Source of the DNA: Paenibacillus beijingensis
GTDB taxonomy: Bacteria > Bacillota > Bacilli > Paenibacillales > Paenibacillaceae
Assembly: GCF_000961095.1 (NCBI RefSeq)
Contig: NZ_CP011058.1
Coordinates: forward strand, 5,596,001-5,660,000
Direction: 5' to 3'
DNA length: 64,000 bases
Positions 25,560-34,539 of the stretch are shown here, one piece after another; positions within the stretch are counted from its first letter, which is position 1, and the number at the start of each line of letters is the position of its first letter. Under the pieces are notes generated by a model. The model searched no databases and was not told where the DNA came from. It was given only the letters and a program-made list of their open reading frames with translations. Made by a program: the position numbers and the translations under genes.

Positions 25560-26021
25560 TCAGCTCTTGGCGCCCGCCCGTAGCCCCAAAATAAGCGCGA
25601 TAATGATGAGGATAAAAGCGGTCAGCGCCATCAGCGGAATCGTAATGAAACCGAACCAGTTCAAATAATCGACGTTGCAAGGAATGCCGCTTCTGCACGG
25701 GGCGATGCGCGCAAGGCCGGGAAACCAGATTTCCGCATTGTGATAGAGAGAAATGAGACTGCCGAGTACTGCAATCGGCAGCGCGTAGACAAGCATGCCC
25801 CGGTCGCCGCGGTAGCTCGCCATGCCGAGCAGAATGGCGAGCGGATACATAAAGATGCGCTGATACCAGCACAGATCGCACGGAATGAATCCGGCGATTT
25901 CACTGAAATACAAGCTGCCTAGCGTCGCGACGAGGGCGACGACCCAGGCGGCATAGAGGCTGTAACGGGATGCAAACGACTGCGTTCTCTCCGCCGAATA
26001 AACGGTATTTTCCATTTTCAC
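25560..26021 (-). CDS. bdbC: BdbC/DsbB-type disulfide oxidoreductase
   Basis: The 153-residue four-helix membrane protein reoxidises the partner thiol oxidase using quinone. Cys pairs are CDLC (48, 51) followed by WYQR, and Cys 109/115 in APCRSGIPCNVDYL. Both match DsbB/BdbC. A GTG start at 26021 follows AAGGAG; an ATG two codons later is also possible. It lies 9 bases after bdbD, forming a redox pair. Confidence 0.93.
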   Translation of the reverse strand: MKMENTVYSAERTQSFASRYSLYAAWVVALVATLGSLYFSEIAGFIPCDLCWYQRIFMYPLAILLGMASYRGDRGMLVYALPIAVLGSLISLYHNAEIWFPGLARIAPCRSGIPCNVDYLNWFGFITIPLMALTAFILIIIALILGLRAGAKS

Positions 26022-26030
26022 AGCGGCTCC

Positions 26031-26783
26031 TTATTTCAGTGCGTCGTCAATGACGTTTTTCAGTTTGGCGTAATCAAGCGAATCGCTGACATTCAATTCT
26101 TTGCCGTTCAGGAACAGGGTCGGCGTTCCCCCGACATTCAGCCGGCGTGCCAAATCGTATTCTTTCTTCACGTCGTCCCGGTAAACGCCGGCATCGAGGT
26201 CGCTTTTCAGCTTGTCGTAATCGATGTCCAGCTTCGCATCTTTGGCGACCTGCACGAGATATTCGGGCGTCGCCCATGCTTCCTTCTCATCTTTCTGGTT
26301 CGCGTACAGAGCGTCGTAGTAAGGCCAGAACGCTTCCTTGTTTTGATGAAAAACGGACAGTCCGGCTTCGGCCGCCGTCGAGGAATCGGGACTGATAATC
26401 GTAAAGTTGGCAAAATAGATCGCAACCTTGCCGCTGTCTACGTAATCTTTGACGAGCTCAGTCTTGATCGAGGCTGCGAAATACTGACAGGTCGGACATT
26501 TGAAATCGCCGAATTCCACGATTTTAACCGGGGCGTCGGCACTGCCCAGCATCGGCATCGATTCATATTCGAAATCGACAGGCGCCGACTGATTGCGAAT
26601 GCCAAGCACAATGACGGCAATAATGATGACAAAAGCAAGTGTAAGCCAGACGAGCGCTTTATTCGAACCGCCTTTCTTCGGAACGCTCTTCCTCGAAACG
26701 TTGTTCCTCGAAACGTTGTTCCTCGAAACGTTCTTCTTGCCGGCGATCGTTTTCTTCGAAGCGTTGCCCAAAACGGTGCCCAT
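26031..26783 (-). CDS. bdbD: BdbD/DsbA-type membrane-anchored thiol oxidase
   Basis: The 250-residue protein introduces disulfides into secreted proteins. The thioredoxin-like domain has the active site CPTC (96, 99) and the cis-Pro loop GGTPTLFLNG. One membrane anchor (about 44-61) follows a basic N-terminus. Residues 18-34 contain repeated NVSRN units encoded by a 15-bp tandem DNA repeat. AAAGG directly abuts the ATG at 26783, so initiation at the TTG at 26771 cannot be excluded. Confidence 0.9.
   Translation of the reverse strand: MGTVLGNASKKTIAGKKNVSRNNVSRNNVSRKSVPKKGGSNKALVWLTLAFVIIIAVIVLGIRNQSAPVDFEYESMPMLGSADAPVKIVEFGDFKCPTCQYFAASIKTELVKDYVDSGKVAIYFANFTIISPDSSTAAEAGLSVFHQNKEAFWPYYDALYANQKDEKEAWATPEYLVQVAKDAKLDIDYDKLKSDLDAGVYRDDVKKEYDLARRLNVGGTPTLFLNGKELNVSDSLDYAKLKNVIDDALK
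26679..26738. repeat. 15-bp tandem repeat inside bdbD
   Basis: Four 15-base units of CGAAACGTTGTTCCT type (two identical, two diverged) encode the repeated five-residue pattern (NNVSR) in the cytoplasmic N-terminus. Confidence 0.9.
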
Positions 26784-26847
26784 CCTTTCTGTATGTTCCG
26801 GCTCACGAATCGAATCCGGAATGCGGGTTCATTAAGTTACTGTAACA

Positions 26848-26877
26848 ATTATAGTTAGCGCCGAGCGGCGGCGTCAA
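26848..26877 (-). promoter_or_regulatory. Sigma-A promoter of bdbD-bdbC
   Basis: TTGACG (26872-26877) and TATAAT (26848-26853) are spaced by 18 bases on the minus strand, about 65 bases before bdbD. Confidence 0.75.
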
Positions 26878-26939
26878 GGCAAGCCCCTTGGGACGGACAA
26901 CGGACCGATGCCCGTTCGGCTTAAGGCCTCCGGCACCGG

Positions 26940-29219
26940 TTAAGATGAATAGAATCCGATGTCGTCAAGCATCACTTTCCCGCCCGACACATTGTTGAAA
27001 TAAAACGTGATTTTCACGAGTTCGCCCGGATCGACCCCCGGTTCCGCTCGGATAAACGCGCTGAAAGGCAGTTCGCACGTCTGAAACACCGCTTCCGATG
27101 CCGATTCATATTTGCCGTCGTTCATTCGTTTATCGAGCCATCCGAAGCGCGTAAATTCCGTATGGGGCGGCCTTTTTACCTCCATGAAGCCGGAGAGAGG
27201 AAGCCGCACCGCTTCGCCGCTTCGACTCTCGAGTTCTACCTGCGTCTGCAGCCCCGCGGCGGAGGAAGAGGCCGGCAGTTCCCACGTCCGGTCGGCGATG
27301 GAAAACGTCAAGCCTTTCGCCTGCGCGGCCGCTTGTGCTGCATCCGCCCCGACCGTTACGGTGAGCGAAGCCGGACGGGATGCGGCGCCGCTACCCGTCC
27401 ATGACAGCACGACGGCCTTTGTCCCTTTTTGCTGCCCTTGACGGTCTTTCGTCTCCACTTCGGACCATACGGCGGCTCCGCTCGCTGCAATCCGCCCTCC
27501 GAATTCAGCGGTCGTTTTGTCCGAATCTTCGTCAAATGTTGCCAGCGGCGTATATCCGCCGTCCCCGTACCTGCTGAAATAATTCGTCTCCGGCAGCCAG
27601 GCGCTACCCGTGCGGTAATCTTTGAATAAAGGGTTATATTCGTAAGCGCCGTGAAAAATCCGTTCCAGAAAAGCCGATACGTACACTTTGGCGATTTCCC
27701 GCTGCTCATTGCCGCTCAGCATGTGGTTTTGGCTCAGCAGCAATCCGTCCGGAAGCGAGTCGTCCATCGTGCCCCACTCGGTGTTAAAACGGCTGTGATT
27801 GGCGTCCGCAATATATAACGACGCTTTGATGGCGTCCTTGCCGCTGCCGATGGAGCTTCGAATATATTGGCGGTCGCCGTAGAAATCGTTCACATCGCCG
27901 TCCCGCGCCCCCTGCAGCGTTAAATAACTGACATCTTTAAGCTCGGCCTTCTTTCCGTTCACCTTCATGTCCGTCGGCGCAAGCGCAATAACCGCTTTTA
28001 TTCCGCGATATGGCGCTCCTGCCAGCGACCGGTCTCCCGCAAACCAGCGGGAAGCGTCCGCCGCCATCGCTGTCGCCTGGCCGCCGCGGGAATGTCCGAT
28101 CAGCGCGATTTGATCGATATTCACTTTTCCGAAAAACGGACTGTTCGCCGTCTTATCCCATTCCTGAATTTGCTGCAAATGCTTCAGAAGCATCCAGGCT
28201 CTCGCCTTCATATCGTTATCGGGGATGCCGGACCAAACGGAAAAGTTCAAAAAATTTTCGTCCACGGAGACGGCGATAAAGCCCCGGCTTGCGAGCAATT
28301 CGCCTAAATAGGCGTACCCGCCGTCGGACGGCTGTTCCATCAAATGATTGCCGTGCACGATCAGCGCGAGCGGGAAACTCCCCTCTCCCGCCGGCATCCA
28401 GACGCGCCCGCCCAGAGGCAGGGCGGTCTCGTCAAAGCCCCAGTAAAGCTTCTTCAGGAACGGCCATTTGGAAATATACGACGAGGCATCGACGGATGGC
28501 GCTATGATGTCCGCCTGATCAGCGAATTCCGGCCGCCGGCCGCTGCCGCTGCCGTAAGTAAAAGAAGTATAGGCGTAAGGGCCGGCGGCGGCGGGATTGG
28601 CAATGCCCGCTTCGTTCGCCCGGTCATAGCTCACGGCCGTTACTGCCGGCTCCGAGACGGCATTTGCAAGCGGGATCGCGGCACCGGCCAGCAATAGGAG
28701 CAGAACGAGCGCCGCTACCGCTCTCTTGGCCATGCGAGAGCTGAGCCCCGGGCCCGTTCGCAGCCGGAGGCTCACCGCACCGGCGATCAATCCCGCTGCC
28801 GCCCCTGCCAGCGTATAAGCGGCCGCAATGGCGGCCGAGGCGGCGAGGTCCAGTTCAGCGAAATGCAGCACAACCCAGCTGCCTACAAATAGATACAGTG
28901 CGCAGCCCGTAAAGAGCCGGGGCACCGGTAGGGCGAGCAGCGCGAGCAGCACAGCGAAGATGACCGCGGCCAGTCCCATTGCGGCCGTCCCGAGCGCCGC
29001 AAACAGCAGTACGTCCAGCGCCGCGCCGAAGCCCGTCGGCATTCCGAGTGCGCACGCAGCACTGACGAAGGTCGCCGCCGCCCACAAGCCGGAGACCGAC
29101 AATCTCCAGAACGGCGTATCGTAACGGGAAAAAAGCCGCGCCCGTCCGACCAAACGCATCCAAATATCGTTCATACGGAGCTTTTGCCGCGGCAGCGGCT
29201 GTTCCAGCTCAGGAATCAT
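26940..29219 (-). CDS. Membrane-anchored alpha/beta hydrolase with C-terminal beta-sandwich
   Basis: The 759-residue protein has about five hydrophobic segments (41-188), then an extracellular alpha/beta hydrolase domain (about 262-520). The nucleophile elbow GHSRGG has Ser near 377, and LALIVHGNHLMEQ is the oxyanion strand. About 180 C-terminal residues look like a beta-sandwich and end with NVSGGKVMLDDIGFY, resembling carbohydrate-binding-like folds. It may hydrolyse an external ester or polymer; the substrate is unknown. GGGAGGG precedes the ATG, which overlaps the antiporter gene by 11 bases. Confidence 0.8.
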   Translation of the reverse strand: MIPELEQPLPRQKLRMNDIWMRLVGRARLFSRYDTPFWRLSVSGLWAAATFVSAACALGMPTGFGAALDVLLFAALGTAAMGLAAVIFAVLLALLALPVPRLFTGCALYLFVGSWVVLHFAELDLAASAAIAAAYTLAGAAAGLIAGAVSLRLRTGPGLSSRMAKRAVAALVLLLLLAGAAIPLANAVSEPAVTAVSYDRANEAGIANPAAAGPYAYTSFTYGSGSGRRPEFADQADIIAPSVDASSYISKWPFLKKLYWGFDETALPLGGRVWMPAGEGSFPLALIVHGNHLMEQPSDGGYAYLGELLASRGFIAVSVDENFLNFSVWSGIPDNDMKARAWMLLKHLQQIQEWDKTANSPFFGKVNIDQIALIGHSRGGQATAMAADASRWFAGDRSLAGAPYRGIKAVIALAPTDMKVNGKKAELKDVSYLTLQGARDGDVNDFYGDRQYIRSSIGSGKDAIKASLYIADANHSRFNTEWGTMDDSLPDGLLLSQNHMLSGNEQREIAKVYVSAFLERIFHGAYEYNPLFKDYRTGSAWLPETNYFSRYGDGGYTPLATFDEDSDKTTAEFGGRIAASGAAVWSEVETKDRQGQQKGTKAVVLSWTGSGAASRPASLTVTVGADAAQAAAQAKGLTFSIADRTWELPASSSAAGLQTQVELESRSGEAVRLPLSGFMEVKRPPHTEFTRFGWLDKRMNDGKYESASEAVFQTCELPFSAFIRAEPGVDPGELVKITFYFNNVSGGKVMLDDIGFYSS

Positions 29220-30663
29220 CCGTCCCTCCCTCGGAGAATATCGCCTTTACTTTCTCCCTGTTTGTCTTCGACGTAAAAATATAAACGAGGTCCCCGTCGT
29301 GCAGCCGGGTGCCGTCATGCAAAGGAACCGCTTCCTGTTTGCGGATCAGCGAAGTAACAAGCGTACCTTCCGGCAAATGAAGATCCTTCAGCCGTTTTTC
29401 CGCCGCACCGGTTTGACGGTCTACCTGCATTTCAATAATTTCCATATTCGCCTTTCCGACCGGCACCGCATCCAGCACCTGCACCTGCGATTCGTCCACC
29501 GGACCTTCCAGACCGAGCTTGCGCGCCACAAACGCCATCGTCGGCCCTTGTACGAGCGCGGAGATGAGGACGATGAAAAAGACGATATTAAAAAACAACC
29601 GGCTGAATTCCAGTCCCGAAAGCAGCGGATAAGTGGCAAGGACGATCGGAACCGCCCCTTTCAGCCCCGCCCACGAAAGAAACAACGTTTCCTTGAATGA
29701 GAATTTCATCCAGAACGTGCTGGCAAAAACGCCGATCGGCCGGGCGATAAATAACAAAATCGCAGCCAGCAGCAGGCCTTGCCAAGCGACGCCAAGCAAA
29801 TCTTGCGGATAGGCGAGCAGCCCCATCATGACAAACATCAGAATTTGCATCATCCATGCAAAGCCTTCATTGAATCGCGATATCGTAAACCGGTACATCA
29901 AGTTCTGGTTGCCGATGTACAAGGCGGCAATATAAACCGACAGCAGTCCGCTTCCGTGAAGATAGGCGCTCAAACTGTACGAGAATATTCCGAATGCGAT
30001 GACCGCCACCGGATACAGCCCGGACACGTCGAGATTGATTTTGTTGATGCAGCGGACGGCAACGATGCCGATGACGACGCCGACGACCAGGCCGATCCCT
30101 ATCTCCAGCGTGAGGTTCAGCAGCAGGCCGGGCACGGACGTGTCCGGTTTTTCGATCAGTTCGATTAATGATACCGTTAAAAATACCGCCATCGGATCGT
30201 TCGTGCCCGATTCCGCTTCCAGCGTCGACGTCAGCCTGCGGCGGATATTCCGATTGCCGAGGACGGCAAATACGGCGGCAGCGTCGGTGGAGCCTACGAT
30301 CGCTCCAAGCAGCATTCCTTCCAGCCAGCCGATATTCAGCATCAGCTTGGCAGCGGTCCCGACGACCGCCGTCGTCAGCACCACGCCGATCGTCGCCATC
30401 GACAAGGAAGGGGCGATCACTTTGCGGATATGCTTCCATTTGGTCTGCATCCCGCCGTTGAACAAAATGACGATCAGCGCCAGCGTTCCGAACGTTTGCG
30501 TCAGTCCGGTATCGCTGAAGAAGACGTAATTGCCCAGAACGAGCCCTGCCCCGATAAAAAACACCAAATAAGGAAGGCCGAATTTGGAGGCGAATTTGGT
30601 AGACAATACGGCGGCAAACAATAATAACGCAAACAGCAAAATCGTTTCATCTGTTGTGAACAA
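29209..30663 (-). CDS. CPA1-family K+(Na+)/H+ antiporter with TrkA-C domain
   Basis: The 484-residue protein has about 12-13 membrane helices. Family motifs include AIVGSTDAAAVFAVL, LEAESGTNDPMAVFL (the ND ion site) and LSWAGLKGAVPIVLATYPL. A TrkA-C-like cytoplasmic domain follows from about 400 (LPEGTLVTSLIRKQEAVPLHD), as in NhaP2/CvrA exchangers. It uses a TTG start at 30663 after GGGGTGAT; no in-frame ATG fits better. It is translationally coupled to the hydrolase downstream. Confidence 0.9.
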   Translation of the reverse strand: MFTTDETILLFALLLFAAVLSTKFASKFGLPYLVFFIGAGLVLGNYVFFSDTGLTQTFGTLALIVILFNGGMQTKWKHIRKVIAPSLSMATIGVVLTTAVVGTAAKLMLNIGWLEGMLLGAIVGSTDAAAVFAVLGNRNIRRRLTSTLEAESGTNDPMAVFLTVSLIELIEKPDTSVPGLLLNLTLEIGIGLVVGVVIGIVAVRCINKINLDVSGLYPVAVIAFGIFSYSLSAYLHGSGLLSVYIAALYIGNQNLMYRFTISRFNEGFAWMMQILMFVMMGLLAYPQDLLGVAWQGLLLAAILLFIARPIGVFASTFWMKFSFKETLFLSWAGLKGAVPIVLATYPLLSGLEFSRLFFNIVFFIVLISALVQGPTMAFVARKLGLEGPVDESQVQVLDAVPVGKANMEIIEMQVDRQTGAAEKRLKDLHLPEGTLVTSLIRKQEAVPLHDGTRLHDGDLVYIFTSKTNREKVKAIFSEGGTDDS

Positions 30664-30783
30664 TGGCCATCACCCCGGGGATTGATGTCTTCAATACTTT
30701 TAATTTCACCTTATTACCCCGGGATAACCGTTTCTGACCCTTCCAGCTGTCTTCAGTATAGCATAACGGATGCGGCCGGCAGC

Positions 30784-30905
30784 GATCGTCTATCATCACC
30801 GGCATTCATCCGCGGTTACGAAAATTGATCGTCCATCATCAGCATTCATCCGCGGTTACGAACGTCGATCGTCCATCATCAGCATTCATCCGCGATAACG
30901 AACGG
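30784..30905. repeat. About 40-bp tandem repeat, three units
   Basis: Units start at 30784 (43 bases), 30827 (40 bases) and 30867 (39 bases), each beginning GATCGTC(C/T)ATCATCA and carrying CATTCATCCGCG. The third unit includes the last codons and stop of the GNAT gene, so the other two are copies of that gene's 3' end. Confidence 0.95.
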
Positions 30906-31449
30906 TACGCGCCTTCCATTCATCCGCCAGCATGCCGTATACGGCATGATCGTGGTAACGGCCGCCGCTGTATTCCTCCTGTCTTAATACACCCTCCTGC
31001 GTAAAACCGAGACGTTCCGGAATCGCGCGGCTGCGCGCGTTGTCGACTCGGGCCCGTATTTCAACGCGGTTCAGTTCCAATGTAATCATCGCGTAATGGA
31101 CCATCTCGGTGCAAGCAGCCGTCATAATGCCTCGGCCTTGGCGGTCCTCGCTGAGCCAGTACGCAATCGACGTTTTGCGGTGCCTCCAATCGATCTCTTG
31201 AAAACTGACGACCCCGATGACGTTCCCCTGTTCGAAAATTCCCGCCGAAAAACCGTCGTTCTCCGCAAACCGGTTCATATCGAACTCAATTAACGCCTTC
31301 ATATCGTCAGCCGTCTCCGTATATTCCACCCACGGAAGCCACCGATATAAATAATCGCGGTTTCGGTCCACCGTATGAAACAGAGTGCGGGCATACCGCG
31401 CTTCGAGCAGACGCAGCTCGATGAGGTCGTTTAATTTGCAGGAAAACAT
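30886..31449 (-). CDS. GNAT acetyltransferase, RimL/YdaF-like
   Basis: The 187-residue protein begins with a RimL-like N-terminus (LIELRLLEARYARTLFHTVD) and contains WLSEDRQGRGIMTAACTEMV, the acetyl-CoA loop, and a DNARSRAIPERLGFTQEG segment. It probably acetylates an N-terminal amine or polyamine; the substrate is unknown. AAGGAG lies 8 bases before the ATG. The stop codon sits in a tandem repeat. It diverges from ampS. Confidence 0.9.
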   Translation of the reverse strand: MFSCKLNDLIELRLLEARYARTLFHTVDRNRDYLYRWLPWVEYTETADDMKALIEFDMNRFAENDGFSAGIFEQGNVIGVVSFQEIDWRHRKTSIAYWLSEDRQGRGIMTAACTEMVHYAMITLELNRVEIRARVDNARSRAIPERLGFTQEGVLRQEEYSGGRYHDHAVYGMLADEWKARTVRYRG

Positions 31450-31609
31450 GAACGAAGCTCCTTCTGTTTTCTATTTTTGCTCTATCATAGCACAGTTGCG
31501 AAGGCCTCCATCCTATCGAATCGGCGGAAAAATAGCGGTCTTGTTTTCTTTTTTCCAGCTTTTCGCTAAAATAGAACCGTATGAGAACCGTTGAATGGAG
31601 GAAGCGCGA

Positions 31610-32845
31610 ATGGGATCTGATTTTATGACTCAGCTTGACCGCTATGCGGAATTGATCGTCAAGACCGGCGTAAAAATACAACAAGGCCAGACATTGGTCA
31701 TCAACGCCACCTTGGATGGTGCGGAACTCGTCCGTCTGCTCGTTAAGAAAGGCTACGAAGCGGGGGCTTACATGGTGAAGGTCAACTGGTCCGACGATAC
31801 GGTGTCCCGCCTCCGCTACGACCTGGCGCCGGATGAGTCTTTTTTGGAAGAGCCGAAATGGTATGCGGGTGAAATGCTGGAGCTCGTCGAGAAAGGGGCT
31901 GCGGTCGTCAGCATCGTTTCTTCCAATCCCGATCTGCTGAAAGACGTTCCTCAGGAGCGGATCGTCAACCATCAAAAAACGTACGGCAAAGCATTACATA
32001 AATACCGTCAATATGCGCAATCCGACAAGTTCAGCTGGTGCGTCGTCGCAGCTCCTTCCCGGGCTTGGGCGGCTAAAGTGTTCCCGGGGTCGACGGAAGA
32101 GGAGCAAATGTCCAGCCTCTGGAAAGCGATCTTCAAGTCCGTCCGCGTCGATCAGGACGATCCGATCGCAGCCTGGGATGAGCATATCCGAACTCTCAAC
32201 GAGAAATCCGACTATCTGAACGCCCGCAAGTATAAAAAGCTGCATTATACCGCCCCCGGCACCGATTTGACGATCGAGCTTCCGGAAGGCCATCTGTGGG
32301 TCGCTGCCGACAGCATCAACGAGAAGGGCATTCCGTTCGTCGCCAATCTGCCGACGGAGGAAGTGTTCACCGCCCCGAAAGCCGACGGCGTGAACGGTTA
32401 TGTGTCGAGCACGAAGCCGCTCAGCTACGGCGGCAACCTGATTGACGGCTTCACGATTACGTTTGAGAACGGCCGCATTACGGACGTGAAAGCCGAGAAA
32501 GGCGAAGAGACGCTGCGCAATCTCGTCGAGATGGACGAAGGCTCGCACTACTTGGGCGAAGTGGCGCTCGTGCCGCACCAGTCGCCGATTTCGCAGTCCA
32601 ATATTTTGTTTTACAACACCTTGTTCGACGAAAATGCTTCCAACCACTTGGCGATCGGCAGCGCCTACGCCTTCAATCTGGAAGGCGGCAAATCGATGTC
32701 GCAGGAAGAGCTGAAGGAAAGAGGCCTCAACACCAGCATTACCCACGTCGACTTTATGATCGGCTCCGCCGACATGGACATTGACGGCATTACGGCTGAC
32801 GGCGAGGCCGAGCCTCTTTTCCGCAAGGGCAACTGGGCAATATAG
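31610..32845 (+). CDS. ampS: M29 family aminopeptidase AmpS
   Basis: The 411-residue cytoplasmic metallo-aminopeptidase removes N-terminal residues from peptides. Family regions are visible: a metal-site Glu in VEMDEGSHYLGEVALVP, a LFYNTLFDENASNHLAIG stretch with a conserved His, and the terminal HVDFMIGSADMDIDG with His and Asp. I chose the ATG at 31610 with GGAGG 7 bases upstream; an in-frame ATG at 31595 overlaps that site. Confidence 0.94.
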   Translation: MGSDFMTQLDRYAELIVKTGVKIQQGQTLVINATLDGAELVRLLVKKGYEAGAYMVKVNWSDDTVSRLRYDLAPDESFLEEPKWYAGEMLELVEKGAAVVSIVSSNPDLLKDVPQERIVNHQKTYGKALHKYRQYAQSDKFSWCVVAAPSRAWAAKVFPGSTEEEQMSSLWKAIFKSVRVDQDDPIAAWDEHIRTLNEKSDYLNARKYKKLHYTAPGTDLTIELPEGHLWVAADSINEKGIPFVANLPTEEVFTAPKADGVNGYVSSTKPLSYGGNLIDGFTITFENGRITDVKAEKGEETLRNLVEMDEGSHYLGEVALVPHQSPISQSNILFYNTLFDENASNHLAIGSAYAFNLEGGKSMSQEELKERGLNTSITHVDFMIGSADMDIDGITADGEAEPLFRKGNWAI

Positions 32846-32932
32846 GGAAGAATGGTGAACGCAGCGCGGTGAACGAAATGCGGTGAACGATGTGCCGCTG
32901 CGCGCGCGGGTTTAATCTTCCGATCGCCACCG

Positions 32933-32983
32933 TCCCCGGATTCCTGGATTCCATGAACCCTTAACAGGGTTGGAATCCGGGGA
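32933..32983. other. Large hairpin downstream of ampS
   Basis: TCCCCGGATTCC pairs with GGAATCCGGGGA, with an inner AACCCT/AGGGTT stem. No T-run follows. The bases 32846-33070 otherwise hold only a short duplicated GCGGTGAACGA motif. Confidence 0.6.
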
Positions 32984-33070
32984 CAAAAGCGACCGCTGCC
33001 GCTTCTCCAGATTCAAACCCGCCCGCTCCGCTCGCTGTTAACCATTCTTCCGTGGGGAAGAAAAAAGATT

Positions 33071-33104
33071 AAGGATCGGATGATTTGGGCCGATCCTTAT
33101 TTTT
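33071..33104 (+). terminator. Rho-independent terminator of ampS
   Basis: AAGGATCGG pairs with CCGATCCTT, followed by ATTTTTG. Confidence 0.85.
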
Positions 33105-33195
33105 GTATGGGAACCGGTTGTATTCGCCGGTTGAGACGCTATAATTTTAATAATGAAAAAACAAAAAAATAATATAAATATTGCAGGTGATGATC

Positions 33196-33402
33196 ATGAA
33201 CATTAGCTTGGAGCGGATAGAAGACAAAATCGAATTTTTCGAAGCTTTCGATTTGCGGACGCTGGAGAAGAAAATCGAGGAGCAGATCGAAATCAACAAG
33301 GCGCTGCTGCTTGGCGTTCATGCCGTCCAGCATCAGGCGGTCTTTCATGCCGACAGAGGCAAAATGATGTACAGCGCCGTTGTTCATTTCAAGGCGAAGT
33401 AA
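33196..33402 (+). CDS. DUF2536 (YrzA-like) small protein
   Basis: The 68-residue protein reads NISLERIEDKIEFFEAFD, then EKKIEEQIEINKALLLGVH and a YSAVVHFKAK end, matching the DUF2536 family of Bacillales in order and length. Its function is unknown. The ATG at 33196 has AGGTGAT upstream; earlier in-frame TTG, GTG and ATG codons overlap that site. A strong terminator follows. Confidence 0.85.
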   Translation: MNISLERIEDKIEFFEAFDLRTLEKKIEEQIEINKALLLGVHAVQHQAVFHADRGKMMYSAVVHFKAK

Positions 33403-33532
33403 AGAAGCGGTACAGCGAGCGGCATTAGCCCAGCGCCCTGAATAGCGTTACTTGACTCGGTCGGCTACTGTGGAGGACCGAGATCAGCCTCGGCAGTAGC
33501 AAGAACTGCCAGGGCCGCCTCCCGAAACAACA

Positions 33533-33577
33533 AAGAACAGCCTGACAGCTTCTGCCTTGTTCAGGCTGTTCTTTTTT
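33533..33577 (+). terminator. Rho-independent terminator after the DUF2536 gene
   Basis: A perfect 13-bp stem, AAGAACAGCCTGA/TCAGGCTGTTCTT, is followed by a run of T on the plus strand. Minus-strand frames passing through it are not coding. Confidence 0.9.
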
Positions 33578-33587
33578 CACGAACATA

Positions 33588-34075
33588 TGGAACTGAGGAG
33601 CGAAAATGAATATTTCGAGTTTGCTGTACCGATCCAGAGACTCGCTTCGAAGTTCTTCATAGAAAACGATTTTTGCCAGAATAGCCAGCTCCATATCGCC
33701 AAACGCATGGAAAAGGGCATCATACTCATCCCCATACAAGCAGTCTGATTCAAGCATATCGAGGTAGTCATGCAAGGAATGAAAGCTAGATAAGATCAGC
33801 TTGACTTTGTCCTCCTTACTCTCGCATGCTTTGTCTCTTCAAAGCATTGTGTGACCTTTTGCACGCCTCTTTCATAAATTTGGCGAACATCGATCGTTTT
33901 GAGATCCATGATCGCCTTCTCCGGCACCTCCAAGCTGAGCAGATACGCGTCTGCCGCATACATAATAGAGGTCAGGATGCTTTCGGCCGTTTCCGTTGTG
34001 ACCGAGGTACTTTCACCCCGGGTGTATTTCCTGATCCACCGTTGATGATAAGCTTCAATTCCATTCTTCTTATAA
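33588..34075 (-). pseudogene. Broken gene fragment, possibly DUF6179 family
   Basis: Two minus-strand frames join into one protein-like sequence. The first reads YHQRWIRKYTRGEST, then MYAADAYLLSLEVPEKAIMD and IYERGVQKVTQCFEETKH before going out of frame near 33830. The second continues with DKVKLILSSFHSLHDYLDML, then LYGDEYDALFHAFGDMELA. Both halves have coding composition and no start of their own. The style resembles a Paenibacillus family I recall as DUF6179 (unverified). Both ends are lost: the 5' end abuts a DeoR fragment and the 3' end runs into a terminator. Confidence 0.6.
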
Positions 34076-34340
34076 CTAACTGCCCGTCGCCTTCACTCCC
34101 GCTTGCTCCAGCTTGCGGATCGCTTCGATATCCGTCTTCGGGTCGGTGATCAAATAGCCAAGCTCGTCCACTTCCGCAAACCTGAAGAAAGCGACGCCGC
34201 CGAACTTGGATGAATCGGCCAGCGCAATGGTTTCCTTGGCATTGCTTATCATCAGACGCCGGATATCCTTGGCCGAAGGATGGTCGAACAGCGGCTGCTC
34301 GGTCTGCATGGGCTTCCGCTTTGCGGGCAAGCCCCAAGTC
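34076..34340 (-). pseudogene. Fragment of a DeoR-family transcriptional regulator
   Basis: The segment reads SAKDIRRLMISNAKETIALA, DSSKFGGVAFFRFAEVDELG, YLITD and EAIRKLEQAGVKATGS, the C-terminal effector domain of DeoR/GlpR-type repressors. No helix-turn-helix N-terminus is present; upstream codons up to 34543 do not resemble the family, and a shift in frame appears near 34280. The stop (34076-34078) directly adjoins the next decayed gene. This is a remnant, not an active regulator. Confidence 0.65.
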
Positions 34341-34539
34341 TTTGTCCGCGGCCGCAACCAGCTCTGCATGCGGATGGCTGCTGTAATTCCCCGCATTAGA
34401 GGCAAAAAAAGAACCCGTCGCACGGACGGATTCTCGGTTTCTTGCGGTTTCTTGCGGTTGCTGGCTGTGTTTCGGTCAATTGGTATATTGAGCTCTTGAG
34501 AACTTCCATCGTTTATTTTCGGCCCTGTGTTGCCGTTCG

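Noticed and set aside
30784..30905. Possible CRISPR array
   Set aside because: The three units are contiguous with no spacers and contain a gene end; they are a tandem duplication.
33425..33587. Minus-strand frame continuing from the broken gene fragment
   Set aside because: It passes through a perfect rho-independent terminator of the plus-strand DUF2536 gene, so this part is not coding.
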